This document shows, piece by piece, positions 1-12,031 of a stretch of 64,000 nucleotides of DNA; position 1 is the stretch's first letter; the number at the start of each line of letters is the position of its first letter. The stretch covers positions 62,001 through 126,000 of the forward strand of contig MSJH02000800.1 in NCBI GenBank assembly GCA_001931875.2, given 5' to 3'. Position numbers and translations under genes: made by a program. Under the pieces are notes generated by a model. That model was not told the origin of the DNA, ran no database searches, and saw nothing but the letters and a program-made list of their open reading frames with translations. This DNA is from Byssochlamys sp. IMV 00236 (Eukaryota; Ascomycota; Eurotiomycetes; Eurotiales; Thermoascaceae).

Positions 1-1
1 G

Positions 2-919
2 GACGATGTGATCGTGTCGCGCGACGAGGACTATTTCGATGCCGCCTGCCAGAAACTGTGCCAGCATGTCCAGCAGTGGGTGCTGCGCTTCTCCAAGCAC
101 TCCGATCTACGACGATGCCGCCTGCTCAGTGAGATCAACGATGAGAAGATCGCCGATCGGTTCGACAATGCCATCCTGGACGGATCGGACGTGGACAGCT
201 ACCTGGCCGATCGAGTGCGACGGCGCGATGTGTTCATGTCGGTGGTGATGACAATGGTGTGGGAATACATCTTCACGCGGTACCTCTTTGGCATGGACCG
301 CGAACAGCGTCAGAAACTGAAGACGCTCGAGAAGCAGCTGGCGGAAGTAGGATCGCGCTGCGCGGTGTCTCGCTGGCGTGCGACGACACTGACTCTATTG
401 GCGCGCCGACCAGCCTTTGCCCGTCAGCGGCTTAACGACACCGAGGCAGTGGCCCTAGAGATCTTTGGCACATTATCGCGCCTGCTGCCACCACCGTCTG
501 CAGTCGAGGGGACGTTGCTGGACTCCCTGCGCAACGTGCTGCGTGTGGCCGCGGACCTGTCGATCGAGATGCGGACGCAACGTGCTGAATACGTGATGCT
601 GCCACCACTGCAGCCCGAGTTCGACGCCAACGGAGACCTGGCGCGGCAAGTATACTTTAACGCCTCGCTGATGAACGAGCGCAGCGGCCAGACGACGTCG
701 AACGAGGAACTGGAGGCGCAACAAGCAGTGGTGCGGCTGGTGCTGTTCCCGCTCGTGGTGAAGAAAGGCAACGACCTGGGCGAAGGGGACGAGGAGATCG
801 TGGTGTGCCCAGCGCAGGTGCTGGTAGCTCGTCCATCCACGGAGAAGAAGGTCGTGCGCGTGTTGAGCGGCGACCGAATGTCTATCGATGCTCCTTCAGC
901 CATGAGTAACATGATCTAG
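2..919 (+). CDS. hypothetical protein, 5'-truncated at window edge (C-terminal 305 aa)
   Basis: The frame is open through the left edge of the window and closes at a TAG at 917-919, so only the C-terminal part of a longer gene is seen. I do not recognise a domain. The visible part is mostly helical and charged: a run with alternating acidic and basic residues (about residues 10-80), a hydrophobic patch with VVMTMVWEYIF around residues 80-95, an Arg-rich helix, then a more beta-like C-terminus ending in Ser/Met-rich sequence. There is no intron, signal peptide or clear membrane span in the visible part. Codon use (G/C at third positions) matches that of the neighbouring conserved genes, which supports it being real. 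No GTG start should be assumed at position 8, because translation comes from upstream. Function unknown. Confidence 0.7.
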   Translation, partial: DDVIVSRDEDYFDAACQKLCQHVQQWVLRFSKHSDLRRCRLLSEINDEKIADRFDNAILDGSDVDSYLADRVRRRDVFMSVVMTMVWEYIFTRYLFGMDREQRQKLKTLEKQLAEVGSRCAVSRWRATTLTLLARRPAFARQRLNDTEAVALEIFGTLSRLLPPPSAVEGTLLDSLRNVLRVAADLSIEMRTQRAEYVMLPPLQPEFDANGDLARQVYFNASLMNERSGQTTSNEELEAQQAVVRLVLFPLVVKKGNDLGEGDEEIVVCPAQVLVARPSTEKKVVRVLSGDRMSIDAPSAMSNMI

Positions 920-1742
920 GTAGTGACTGTGAAGAGGTCCATCTCCAGCCAGAACCCTCGAGGCGTCACACTCGTCGGATTTGGCCTGCGGAGAGGACTA
1001 TCACGTCGCAGCTCTTGGTTGTCTGTTGATATCTAATTTTCTTGTTTTCTTGTTAGATGTTTTCTTTTTTCGGTTGATATGCCACATCTGGCACATGGAT
1101 TGGTCGTCCCTCTCGCCTTGATCGAGATGCGGACGTGGGACAAAAGGAGACCCGCTGCTTTATTGGTTCATTAACGGTTAATCTTGGTTTCGTTTCTTTC
1201 TTGTGTGTACCTCATGTTCTGTGATGAGATGAGATGAGATGCGATGTCATGTCTGTATGTATGTACTTCTACCATGATGATAATGAATGATGACCTTATT
1301 CCATCTTCGACTGTTGAGGCTGCAGATACGACCAGAATAATAATAGTCTATCTACTGTGTATTCATGTATTATTTATTATCATATAGTTGGTTCTGCCTG
1401 AAAGCGTCGATCCGTGGGTCGCCCTTCCAGCTTATGACTTCATCCGACGACCTTCTCTCCTCCTCTCTTTTTCACCACAACTCAGTTCCATCTGGTCTTC
1501 AAGCTGCTTTTCTTGTCGACTTATCTAGTGAACTTATATCCATCATCCATGCCAGCCTCTATCCGTCTTCTATGGCCAATGAGTCTTATTGATTGCTGCC
1601 TCTCTCTGGCCTCTTCCTATGATGCTCTGGCTGGCCTGAAGAGCAACTCCCCGCCATCGTACTCTAGACATGAATAATAGGAACCCTTGATCTACGAAAC
1701 TAGACACAGACGATTTTCTTCTAGCTCGCCCTCTTCTCCGCC
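920..1742. other. intergenic region: 3' flank of the left gene and promoter/5' leader of the CorA gene
   Basis: No gene seen. It holds a short GATGA-type simple repeat near 1225-1245, an AT-rich stretch around 1330-1385 that probably covers the 3' end of the left gene, and pyrimidine-rich sequence from about 1440 to 1740, typical of a fungal core promoter and 5' untranslated leader. Confidence 0.5.
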
Positions 1743-4600
1743 ATGGACGACCCCCATCTAACCGCCTCCACTGGGGGCAGCTCTGGCGCTGTCGCCCGAT
1801 CGCCCATTGACGACGCTCCAGCCACTTCATCCTCGACCCGCCCGGATGCCGGCGAGAGCAATCCGGCCAAAAAGAAGAAACACAGGAACCGCCCGCGGCG
1901 ACGGCGCAATCGTCGCCAGTCTTTCCTGACTGCTGAGGACATCAATCCGTCTGGAGGGACGACGAATAACGCTGGAGGTGCCCCGACGACTGCATCAACT
2001 GCCGCTGCTGGTTCTCTTGGCTCTGCGACGGGGACGGCCACCGCGAACGGCCGGTCGCGGCTCTATCATCTGGGCCAGCGATCGAATCTCAGCGGGACCA
2101 GTTTAGACAGCGAGGCCTTGCTAGATCATCGGTACGTCGGTTGGTTCACCGCTGTTTGTGAACAGAAAAGAGATCACCTTGCTCCCCCAGTCCGCTTGGC
2201 GTCATGGGTTGGCTGACCTGGGCTATCTGCTATCTATATCTAGGGACCAACCGATGATGCGCCCACGCAGAGAGAGCCGTCTCGCGACTCAGTCCGCCCG
2301 CCCAGACTCATGGAAGAATCCCTTTCTATCTGCGGACACTCCTCGTCGCTCGCAACGGTCGGGCCAGAGATACCATGCTACTGTGGTTTCTGATGACGAG
2401 AGTGATGATGGCCAGCAGGTTGTCGACGACCGCACACCATTGATCGGGCCTTCGTCGACGCACACGGCAAGTTTTGGGCGATATGGGACGGATCAATACC
2501 GACCAGTCTCGCGGTCAACGGTGTCCAGTCGTCGCTCTGGTCGCAGCCCCGGGGCAGATCGTGATTATGATGTTAATAATCCGCCCTCCATCCCGGGCAG
2601 CCCCAAGCTCGGGCCCGAGATGGGCTACGACGATGCGTTGACCACGGGTGTGGACTTTGACTTTGGCAGCGCAAGATCGCAGGAAGGACGAAAGGATTCC
2701 GGCAGCCGTGATGCTGTCATCAACGTGGATGGCGAAGCCCGATCGAAGAAGTCCACGGACTCTTCGCCTCCTTCCCCAAAGCAGCCCCCGCCAGATGTCC
2801 TGCGGCGACGCCGGACAATCACCTTGCCGGCCGAAGAGGATGTTTGCTTTCCTACCGAAGTCATCTCAGAGCTGGCAGAGGAGGAGTTTGCTCGACGGAG
2901 TGGGCGCGCGGAAGGTGAGCGGCGGAGGCGACGGCGGAGAGAGTGGCCTGATCTCGAAGTACTGGAAGAATGGAGCAGAGAAGAGAAGGAGGAGCGCAGC
3001 GGAGACCTTAGAGTGAAGAAGATCAGTGAGCCCGTGCTCGTGGGCGGCCGACTGCGCCCTCAATATGCGGGATGGCGTCGAGAAGAGGAAGAGATGCCAT
3101 ATCGGTTCACGTACTTCAACGAGGATTTCCCGAGCACGATTCACGCTCAGACGATCTCTGAACTCGTGCAACCCGGAGGCAGCTTCCGGGAGCTCTTCAT
3201 CCCAGATCCGCCCTTGCTTGAGGACGATTCATCGTCGGACGAGGAGGACGACGTTTACTCTGTTCCTGAGGACGTTCCTGGCAACAACACGGCGACTGGA
3301 GGAAGGAGTTCACTAGCCCCGTCAACGAACGGTGCCATGGGGCGACGAGACAATCGCAATCTGTCCGCCATCAGCGAGGCAGCGGTGACTGACTCCAGCA
3401 CCACGAATAACAACGGTCACAGCAACAATGTATCTTCCGACCAATCGCCCCTGCGTGGAATGTTATCGCACGACAAACCAAAGCGCTACGGACCGCGGCC
3501 AACTTGGTGGTTAGATGTCCTGTGCCCGACGGACGCGGAGATGCGTGTGATTTCCAAAGCGTTTGGCATCCATGCCCTCACGGCGGAGGACATCATGATG
3601 CAGGAGGCCCGCGAGAAGGTCGAGCTGTTCCGCAATTACTACTTCCTCAACTACCGCACTTTCGAGCAAGACAGCCATAACGAGAACTACCTCCAACCCG
3701 TCAACATGTACATGGTGGTCTTCCGCGACGGCATTTTGACCTTTCACTTCTCCCAGACGCCCCATCCGGCCAATGTACGGCGTCGAATCCGCCAGCTTCG
3801 GGACTATCTGCTCCTCAGCTCTGACTGGATCTCGTATGCATTAATCGACGACATTACGGATGTCTTCGGGCCATTGATCCAGACGATCGAAGATGAGGTC
3901 GACGACATCGATGACACCATCATGCAGATGCATTCGGCCCCTAACAAGGATTCCAAGGATAGCAAGAATGACGACAAAGGGTTGAGTGCAATCCCCCCAG
4001 GAGACATGTTGCGACGGGTAGGCGAGTGCCGGAAGAAAGTGATGGGCATGTACCGTCTGCTCAGCAACAAAGCCGATGTTATCAAGGGCTTCGCAAAGCG
4101 CTGCAATGAGCAGTGGGAGGTGGCGCCCAAGTCCGAAATTGGTCTGTATCTGGGCGATATTCAGGACCACATCATGACAATGACAAGCAATTTGGCCCAC
4201 TATGAGACGTAAGCTTTTCCCCCATGCAATGGTCTCATTTAAGCGTTCAATGACTAACACGGCAGCAGGCTGCTGTCCCGTGCCCACTCCAACTACCTCG
4301 CGCAGATCAACATCCTCATGAACGAGCGCCAGGAACAGACCGCAGATGTTCTGGGTAAGCTGACCGTCCTGGGTACGATCGTGCTTCCCATGAATATCAT
4401 CTGTGGTATGTGGGGAATGAACGTGAAAGTGCCTGGTCAGGATATTGATAACCTTTCCTGGTTCTGGTCGAGTATGCACCTGTTCTTTGCCCTGTTTTAA
4501 GAGACAGTGGATGAACTAACATCTGATAGTTACGGCCGCTCTGCTCATCTTCGCTTTCGTCTCGTTCCTTATTGCCAAGCGGGTCTACGGAATTGTATAG
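1743..4600 (+). CDS. CorA-type magnesium transporter (Alr1/Mnr2 family), 875 aa, four exons
   Basis: Predicted exons are 1743-2131, 2244-4208, 4269-4471 and 4530-4600; all junctions are GT-AG and keep phase. The first 500 residues are disordered, with an Arg/Lys block (KKKKHRNRPRRRRNRR near residue 40) and acidic Ser/Asp patches. The CorA domain follows from about residue 580 (PTWWLDVLCPTDAEMRVISKAF onward). TM1 ends in the signature GMWGMN (GMN near residue 834), the selectivity loop of the family, and the last exon supplies TM2 (a run of about 18 hydrophobic residues) and a basic tail. Family knowledge: such proteins are pentameric Mg2+ channels at the plasma membrane (Alr1) or vacuole (Mnr2). 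The long N-terminus fits this fungal subgroup; which of the two membranes it uses cannot be told. Without the fourth exon the protein would lack TM2, so the 58-nt intron 4472-4529 is needed. Confidence 0.92.
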
Positions 4601-5918
4601 ACGGACGCCAATGTCCGCTGGATGCTACTTGATCCACAACTAACACCTCAAGCTCTCACGAATCCCTTGGTTATACACTGTTCTCGAAAGAGCAGGGATG
4701 AATGTGAATATAATGCGCGTGCAGTACATACATATATACCACACCTGAGCCTTCAGATTAACGACAACTCTGTGGGTCATTACTGTTTTGTTTAATTCTC
4801 GGTATGAATATCCTCGTCACGTCAATAGACCGGTTCTTGGACACCTGCAAAGGTAAGGCGTTGGCTCGCTTCATTTGCGAAAAGTCAAGATGGACCATGG
4901 CGTCAATGTTGGAGCAGATCGATTTATGTTTTCTTTCTTTGAAGTTTAGATTGGGTTATATAATTGGTTAATCTCTGTTATTGGTACTTGACAGGAATAG
5001 TTGAGCAATCTCCAATATATTTGTTATAATCTCTACCTGGTCCGTTATGAATGGATTATTTGTTGGATATAGGAGCATGAATGCAACATGTCATGATTCC
5101 AGCATTGATTCGCTGCCAACGTGTGAATAAACTCGGCAGTCAGGGGCAAATCCCAACTAGAAGACCCTCGAGTCACTTATCACTATCACTACCCCTTCCC
5201 CGCTTTTGGTACCTCTTAAAGCCTTTGTAATATAATCTTCTGTTCCTCTTTATCCCTTGTTTCAATAAACAGTATCTTCGTTATCCATTATGACAGAATA
5301 TAGATCTATCACAGGTACCGTAAATGATTGTCCCATAACGTACAGTACTAATATATAAACTACATGTTCCGCCCTCAACAGTATGCAAGTTTTTTTTACT
5401 TCCCCCTTGTCTTTTTAAACAGTTATCTATACGTTATCTCTATCTAATACCAATCCTATATGGCTAGTTCATAGGTAGCGGGTAATATAATCCTACCGTA
5501 TCCGGATTTGAGAGCATCATATAAATAATCTATAACTTCTATTTACATACTGCGAAAAACTTCACGATCTGGGCTATGAACCACGCGTGTCATTCGGTAA
5601 GTAGCCATTGCGGCTCTTGTATTTCGCCGTGGTAGCATACTAATTGAAGTATTGTAGGTGCCATAAAACTTCATATCGTGATTCTCAATCGCCAATATGC
5701 CTTGTCCTGAAGTGATACTGCAATGCCGAAGGGAGCACGGGGGTGGAGTTTCATGGGCCCTGAATACGGGAGCTGTGGTGAAGAGTGACCTGAAAAAGGG
5801 CCAGACCATAATGTTTAACAACAGACGCTTGATGAAACTGCAAGGGCTTTAGAGGTTCAGGAACAATCGGAGTATGCTGCTTCGATTACAAGGAAGTAAA
5901 CGGAATACGGGAGGATCA
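4601..5918. other. intergenic, no convincing gene
   Basis: AT-rich sequence after the CorA gene with no domain-bearing frame. Short open frames here lack codon bias. Near 5825-5895 a short plus-strand frame (reading ..DETARALEVQEQSEYAAS..) looks coding-like but is bounded by stops on both sides; see findings. Confidence 0.45.
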
Positions 5919-5928
5919 GGGGGGGGGG

Positions 5929-5959
5929 NNNNNNNNNNNNNNNNNNNNNNNNNNNNNNN
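5929..5959. other. assembly gap (31 N) between poly-G tracts
   Basis: Thirty-one N lie between a run of 10 G (5919-5928) and a run of 12 G (5960-5971). A further 10-G run lies at about 6304-6313. The gap is almost certainly a sequencing or assembly failure at a G homopolymer; the real length is unknown. Confidence 0.95.
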
Positions 5960-5971
5960 GGGGGGGGGGGG

Positions 5972-8900
5972 AGCCCTTTCGGAGAACAGCGATTGGAAAG
6001 GCGCTGCTTGGCCAGGCAAACTGGGACTCTTTGGAAGTGGTGGCGCAGCTATACTACGTCCTGGTTCAGGATATTGATCACGTCACAAAGCATCTGCAGA
6101 GCGAAAGAAGAAAGCTCTTCGAGCTGGCTGTTTCCAAATACGGGTTGCACAGGACATTAGAACGCTCCTGTTGCGGAAAAGGGGAAAAAAAAGAGCAAGC
6201 GCAAAGCCCAGGGTCAAATCCAGCACAGGAAATCCAGCAAATTACGAGGCAATCCCCGCATACTACCTATAGTACACGGCCTGTCGGCCAGATAAGAACT
6301 CTGGGGGGGGGGCTTATCTTATATCCATATTGTGGGAAGGATATATATGTTTCGTGCTAACCTCCAATATGCATTCCTATCAACTTACAGCGAAACGTTT
6401 TATTTTTATTTTTATTTTTTTGGCACAAAGGCCAGACGGGTTCTTTATGTTACTTTGCTCTTCGGTAATAGAGCAGAGTACAATTTCGAAGCCTGTTCCA
6501 GCACAGCAGACTCAAATTCCCCTGGCATAATCGCCATAATATGTCTCTGAGAGCGTGAGTGCATGATGTTCTTAGGGCTGGAAGTGCGGGCCAATACAGT
6601 AATTGGCAATCAAACAATGCCAATTCTTCCAGTACTTTTCACAGACTTCGAGGGCGAATAGTTGGACAGAATGTTGACGAGAGAATGTGACAAAACTGTG
6701 AATTAGTTAGTTAGTGGTACTATGAAATATATTATCATCTTATTTTATTGGATTAATGTATTTCACAAGCGAGCGGCACACCCCTCCGCAGTAAGCCAGG
6801 CGATCCTTTATTCTTTAAATATACCTTCAATAATTCGCGAGCAGCGAGAAGTTTGTACTATTATTAATACATATGATGAGCGGCTTCTACCCTGGAACAA
6901 GCAAAAAATTGAGTCTCTAGGCAGCATCAAGAAAGTAATAGAACATAACTTGCCGAAACATGGGTCTGCATCACTTCACGGTCACGGGAGATGAATTCTG
7001 ATAATATTTCAACGCCGGTCTGTGGGATGTAGACCGTTTTACTTCATTAAGTGCAATCTCTATAATCTTACGGGTGCTGGCATGGAAGCAAAAACTGTTG
7101 CCATATTAAACAGCTGTGATTTTAGTTGCCTTGTGAGCGGAACCAGATGCGTACTAGAGGAAACGATCAGGAGTCGAACTATATTCCGATCAATTAGGTA
7201 GGTAGAGCGCTAGACTCTTCTTCGCACCATTCGATAGTGAGTTATTATGAATATGGGGAGAGTTTTGTATGCATATATTGTGTTGGGATAATAGCCAATT
7301 CAAATAAAAACAACTTTGGATGCAGAATAAGACGATGAACAAAACAGTGAGAGAGTATTTGGAACAGGAAAGAGATCTTGAAATGTACATCACAGATACA
7401 GGGACCAAGACTCAATACGTGACCATGATTCCAAGGAAAACCTCGTATAGTTACTGAAAAATCAACACCAAATGCTTTTAGAGTTCGACTTCCTCGGCAC
7501 GAGATGCAGCACGCCTAATCTCCCGCGTCTGCAAGCGTGATGCTTAAAAGCGTCAGTAATATGGTTAAAGTTAATCTAACCGGCTACTACATGGATTGGA
7601 ACCTGATTTATTGTTTAGTTCCCGCGGTGTTGCCTGGTTTCAAAGTCTTCGAAATGAGGAGCGGTGAAAGAGTTTTCCGGCAACGTTCTGGAACACTGTC
7701 CCCATTCCAATTTTGCGAACGATAGTATACGGTATTATTGTTGATGCCGTATAGTTCAATTACTAGGATGGAACAAATCCTCCGACTAACACCCGCGGTT
7801 ATAATCATAATAGCATCCAGGAAAAAGAGAGCCAGTTCTGGTATCCGAGATTATCCCGCTTATAACCGAGTCCCCGTTAGTATCTACTATCTGCAGTTGA
7901 CTGATTCCATGCAACTTCTGATGAACATGTGGACTCTGCAGCTTTCAGAGTGAGGCTAGAGTGATGGTGAGAATGTTGGGAAGTGAAATGGCTTTTCGTC
8001 TGCCTCTTCTGTATGGATCAAAGGCTCACCGCATAGCCGGTACGTGGACGCTGGCATCCATGATCCTCGAGACTACCAGCTATAGATAGACACTAACCCG
8101 GAAGCTAATGGGATTCTGCCGCAAGACGACGCACGCTAGAGCTTTCCGGTAAGCCTGAGGGAATTCTGGAATGCAATAATAAGCGTGGAAGGCTGTTTGG
8201 AGAGAAGCACTGGGAGGATTTGTGTAATTATAACTTTGTAGCATTGCGGGAAGACTTGATGAGGGGGATCTGCCTGTAAGTGGCATGCAAAAGTGAAGAT
8301 CAGCATCTGATAATGATCGTGAAAGGGGATAATTGGGATAATCACAGCTAGTTAATAAATAAATGAATGAATTAATCAATTAATCAATTATTTCTTTCCC
8401 CAGGCAGCACATGAGGTCACGATGACTGAGCCGTATCTGTAACGCTGTAACAAATATTACTACGCCTGTGAAGACCAATGTGCCAGTATTATACCGTAAT
8501 TTACACAGCTACAAACTCCCAGAAAGAAAAAAAAACCGCCTGTCCTTTTTCTCTTCCCTTGATTCATTATCCCATCCCCGCTGGTTCCTGCAAACAGCTC
8601 TCTATTATTCCGAATCCCATCTCTTTCTATGCAATTTTGTGATTTCTCCATCAATTCCTCTTCTCCCCTGTGCTGCTTCTCGTCCCTCAACGTGCGACAG
8701 ACGTGGGTTGGGCCATCCGTGACGTGGGCTGCGACTATTGGCCTTTGAACGCTCTAAACCCGCGCCCCCCAACTGTCAGAGCTAGATTGCCCATAAGGCT
8801 TGTGCCTTGGTGGACTTTGCCTTCGCTAGAATCGCTACTGACTCCAGGACCCTTGTGCTGCTTCCACCGCCATCGTGGGAGCACGACGACGCACTATCTA

Positions 8901-9346
8901 CTGTCTATCAACAAGCAGCCGAGCGAATGAAGCGCTAAAACTGGGATCGACATTGGCCGTCACGATCGCGCCCCTGCCCATCTATCTGACTGCAGCGTCC
9001 TTGGTCTCGTTAGTTATCGCAATCCCGCGCATCCCGACCATGATGTCCGCAGCTGCATCTGCACTCTAAGACATACTACTCACCTGTTGATTCCATTTCC
9101 CACTCGATGAGCTAGCTAGCTACAAGTCGTGCAGCTATACAGCAGTCTGGATCGTCGGTCCCCTCGTGATTATTCGAACTTCCTCACAGCATGTGGTCTC
9201 TGCTCATTCGTCCCGCCGTTCTGTCTGCGTAACGTCCTGTTTGGGAGAGCTCAGGAGCCCCATTTGGGACCTCGCGTTATCCACCGTCTTTCGCCCAACA
9301 ATACTCTCAGCGCGGTCGCGTCAGCGACCTAGCGTGACTTGTTGAG
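5972..9346. other. gene-poor region and 5' leader of the VAC7 homologue
   Basis: No gene can be supported. Just right of the gap (about 5971-6270) a frame without start or stop context reads like a protein remnant (see findings). From 6330 to 8400 the DNA is AT-rich with many stops. From about 8500 to 9346 it becomes pyrimidine-rich (long C/T runs), as in fungal promoters and long 5' leaders, and leads directly into the ATG at 9347. Confidence 0.45.
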
Positions 9347-12031
9347 ATGGCATCCGCTGCCTCATCGAACGTATCCTCCGAACCATCGAAGCAGACAGGG
9401 AAGGCTCGTGGAGGCGCCTCATCCGAATCGGGTGTTGACGGAGATACCCTGGAACAACCGCCCTCCGATTTACAGGACGTACAGAACCCACCTGCTGCCA
9501 TGTCACAACTTCCGAAATTATCTTCACCTCTGTCTAACGTCTCGACGCCTGGATCAACTGCAACCTCAGCCGCCCCCTCGCGCGAGCCATCCCCCGTTCG
9601 TCATCCGCTTCGCCTCAGCGCATCAACGTCAGCCTCCAGAGTCTCTTCACGGCGAAGAAAAGGTAGTCAAGGCCAGAGCCCGAGCCGTACTTCGAATAAC
9701 ACCAGTACCGGTGCAGTCCCTTCTGCGACTTCCGTCCAGCAAGCGTTCGCCCAGGCGAAACCTCAGCTACCTGTCCCGGTTATCGATGCGTCCTCCAATG
9801 TCCCCAGTCCCGACAAGTCTGACATGGCCTCGCGAAACAGCCCCCAACATGAGTCGGCGAGGCCCAATACATCCCTCAAGAGATCACCACCACCTGAAGA
9901 GTCTGAAACATCGACAAAAACGGATATGGCAGATGAACACAACCGGGCTGTTCTTCGTGGTGGGACGAGGGGTGCTAGCGGAGCTGGATCGGTCCTCGAG
10001 ACAGTTCAGGAAGCGAGCCTTCCTTCGACACCTTCCACTGACAAGAAGTTGAGCCCGACGAAACCCGAAGAGCAACTCCCTGGTAATGGCAAGCAGGCTG
10101 TCGAGAGCGGCAGTGAAAGTGGTGGAAACAGGAGTTCAGACGCTAAACAAAAGAAGCGTCCGCGCGACTCGTCTATCACCTCCAAGACCGGTGATATCCC
10201 ACCAAAGCGGTCCTTCACGTCCTTGAACGGTGCCCGGGGGAAGCCAGGCGACGGGTCTGTCCGCAACATGATTGTCGAGACTGAGACCGTCAGCTCGGTT
10301 CCGCAGGTATCACTTGGCGTCGGCGCCGGTGAGCGAGGGGCTTCTGGAAGAGCAGATCAAGGCACCATCCGTATGAAGCCGAGCACCGAAACGATCAGAC
10401 CCAAAAAAGAAAGGAAACGACAGAGTCGGAAACCAACTGCCCTTCAGTCAGGGACCGTTTCGTCCAAAGCCGATATCTTTGAAGCCAAGGTTGCCAGCGC
10501 AGTGGATGAAGCCGATGTATCTGATTCCGACGAGACGTTCGTCTATGAGTCAAACCCTCCAGATCCTTATCCGGTTGTCCAGCACAGATATCATTCCCGG
10601 ACGCCCAGCACGACTTCGATGGTCAGCCAGATGGATCAGTTCGCAGGGCGGTCTCGCACCGGTCTCAGAGATGGGGGTCACAGTGTCACTGGCAAGCGCA
10701 GTATGAAGTTTACAAACAACAATGCGTATAATAGCAGCATCGATGGTGATGCTGCTGACGATATCGGCCGAGGCTCATCTAGGGCTGAGAGTAATGGACA
10801 CACGAGTCGCCATATTGGCCGCCACGGACGGAGTGGGTATGCTTCATTATTCGACCGCGAATCACCTTTCCCACCGTCCCAGCCCATCCCCAAATCTCCT
10901 CGACATCTAACGGGCAATGCCTTCCGACACAGCAGACATGCCAGTCCGAGGACTGCCCAAAACTATCGCACTATGGGCAGTCCCAGGAAAACTGGGGATG
11001 CATATAGCTACGACATCGATGGTGAGGGAGCGGATGACGAACGAACCCCACTGGTAGGCTCTGTCCGAATCAATAGGAGCCGTCATGGTCGACGACCAAA
11101 TAGTGCGAGCCTGCGACAGCTGGAATATGTGGAGCAGCGTCGACGACGATACTTTTCCCGATATGGCAGCTGTATTTTTTTTACGCTACTGATTCTTCTG
11201 TTGGTCGGCGGTGCCACTACATTTGTCATCGCTGTGACCAAGCCACTGCGAGATCTCTCAGTAATCGAGATCCAGAACGTGCTGGCGTCAGAGCAAGAGA
11301 TAATGCTAGACTTGGACGTACTGGCGGTTAATCCTAACCTCTTTCCCATTGCTGTTAATGACATGGATGTCAATATCTTCGCGAAGAGCAGGTTTGTCGG
11401 GAGCGAAAAGTTCTGGAGAGACCATGGGCCCCATCCTGATGACTTCCCTCGCGTTGAACGGAGCAAACGACGGGCCCTGATGGCACGGACCGTCAACTAT
11501 ACGCGCAGAGCCGATCTTGAAGGAGCTAGCCTTCTTCGTCCTGGACATGGAATTGACAGAGGCACGGATCCGATCCCAGATCCATCCGGAGATCCCCAGA
11601 CCATGTTGTTGGGCAGAGTCTTTGAGTTTGATTCTCCGCTTACGTTCGACCCATCGCCGTGGGAGCAGCTACCGTCCGAATCGATCGGTCAGATCCGGCT
11701 GCGACGGCCAGGAAACAAGACGGAAGAGGGCGGCACCGAGAGATGGGAGCGTGTTCTGCAACATCCTTTCGAGCTCATTGTTCGCGGTGTGGTCAAATAC
11801 CAGTTACCGCTGAGCTCGAGGATGCACCTGACGACTATCAGTTCAAGTGTCAAGGTGATTCCCGACGGCGATACGAGCGGAGGCGACGGTGATATTCCCC
11901 GTAATGATACGGTGAAGATAAATGGCATGCGGAGGTATAACTTTCATACTGTGCATCTTCCTGTCAACGACGGCCGTCCTACCGAATCATCGGCACTACA
12001 AGCTCGTACGACACGAGCATTTTCAGCATGA
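9347..12031 (+). CDS. VAC7: Vac7-like regulator of vacuolar PI(3,5)P2 synthesis, 894 aa
   Basis: A single uninterrupted frame from the ATG at 9347. About 600 residues of low-complexity Ser/Pro/Lys sequence come first, rich in likely phosphorylation sites, followed by a basic stretch (VEQRRRRYFSRYGSC), one transmembrane segment at about residues 608-629, and a C-terminal domain of about 265 residues beginning TKPLRDLSVIEIQNVLASEQ. That order (disordered cytosolic N-terminus, single span, LEA-like lumenal domain) is the one of Vac7, which in yeast sits in the vacuole membrane and activates the PI3P 5-kinase Fab1 together with Vac14. The call rests on this architecture and on the conserved sequence just after the span. 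The lumenal domain has NYTRR and NKT sites that could be N-glycosylated. Gene density around it is low and the promoter long. Confidence 0.82.
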   Translation: MASAASSNVSSEPSKQTGKARGGASSESGVDGDTLEQPPSDLQDVQNPPAAMSQLPKLSSPLSNVSTPGSTATSAAPSREPSPVRHPLRLSASTSASRVSSRRRKGSQGQSPSRTSNNTSTGAVPSATSVQQAFAQAKPQLPVPVIDASSNVPSPDKSDMASRNSPQHESARPNTSLKRSPPPEESETSTKTDMADEHNRAVLRGGTRGASGAGSVLETVQEASLPSTPSTDKKLSPTKPEEQLPGNGKQAVESGSESGGNRSSDAKQKKRPRDSSITSKTGDIPPKRSFTSLNGARGKPGDGSVRNMIVETETVSSVPQVSLGVGAGERGASGRADQGTIRMKPSTETIRPKKERKRQSRKPTALQSGTVSSKADIFEAKVASAVDEADVSDSDETFVYESNPPDPYPVVQHRYHSRTPSTTSMVSQMDQFAGRSRTGLRDGGHSVTGKRSMKFTNNNAYNSSIDGDAADDIGRGSSRAESNGHTSRHIGRHGRSGYASLFDRESPFPPSQPIPKSPRHLTGNAFRHSRHASPRTAQNYRTMGSPRKTGDAYSYDIDGEGADDERTPLVGSVRINRSRHGRRPNSASLRQLEYVEQRRRRYFSRYGSCIFFTLLILLLVGGATTFVIAVTKPLRDLSVIEIQNVLASEQEIMLDLDVLAVNPNLFPIAVNDMDVNIFAKSRFVGSEKFWRDHGPHPDDFPRVERSKRRALMARTVNYTRRADLEGASLLRPGHGIDRGTDPIPDPSGDPQTMLLGRVFEFDSPLTFDPSPWEQLPSESIGQIRLRRPGNKTEEGGTERWERVLQHPFELIVRGVVKYQLPLSSRMHLTTISSSVKVIPDGDTSGGDGDIPRNDTVKINGMRRYNFHTVHLPVNDGRPTESSALQARTTRAFSA

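Noticed and set aside
7172..7225. tRNA-like stretch (GGTAGAGCGCTAGACTCTTC) resembling the D-arm and anticodon arm of tRNA-Lys
   Set aside because: No matching acceptor stem, broken anticodon stem and no T-arm (GGTTCGA) at the right distance; at most a relic.
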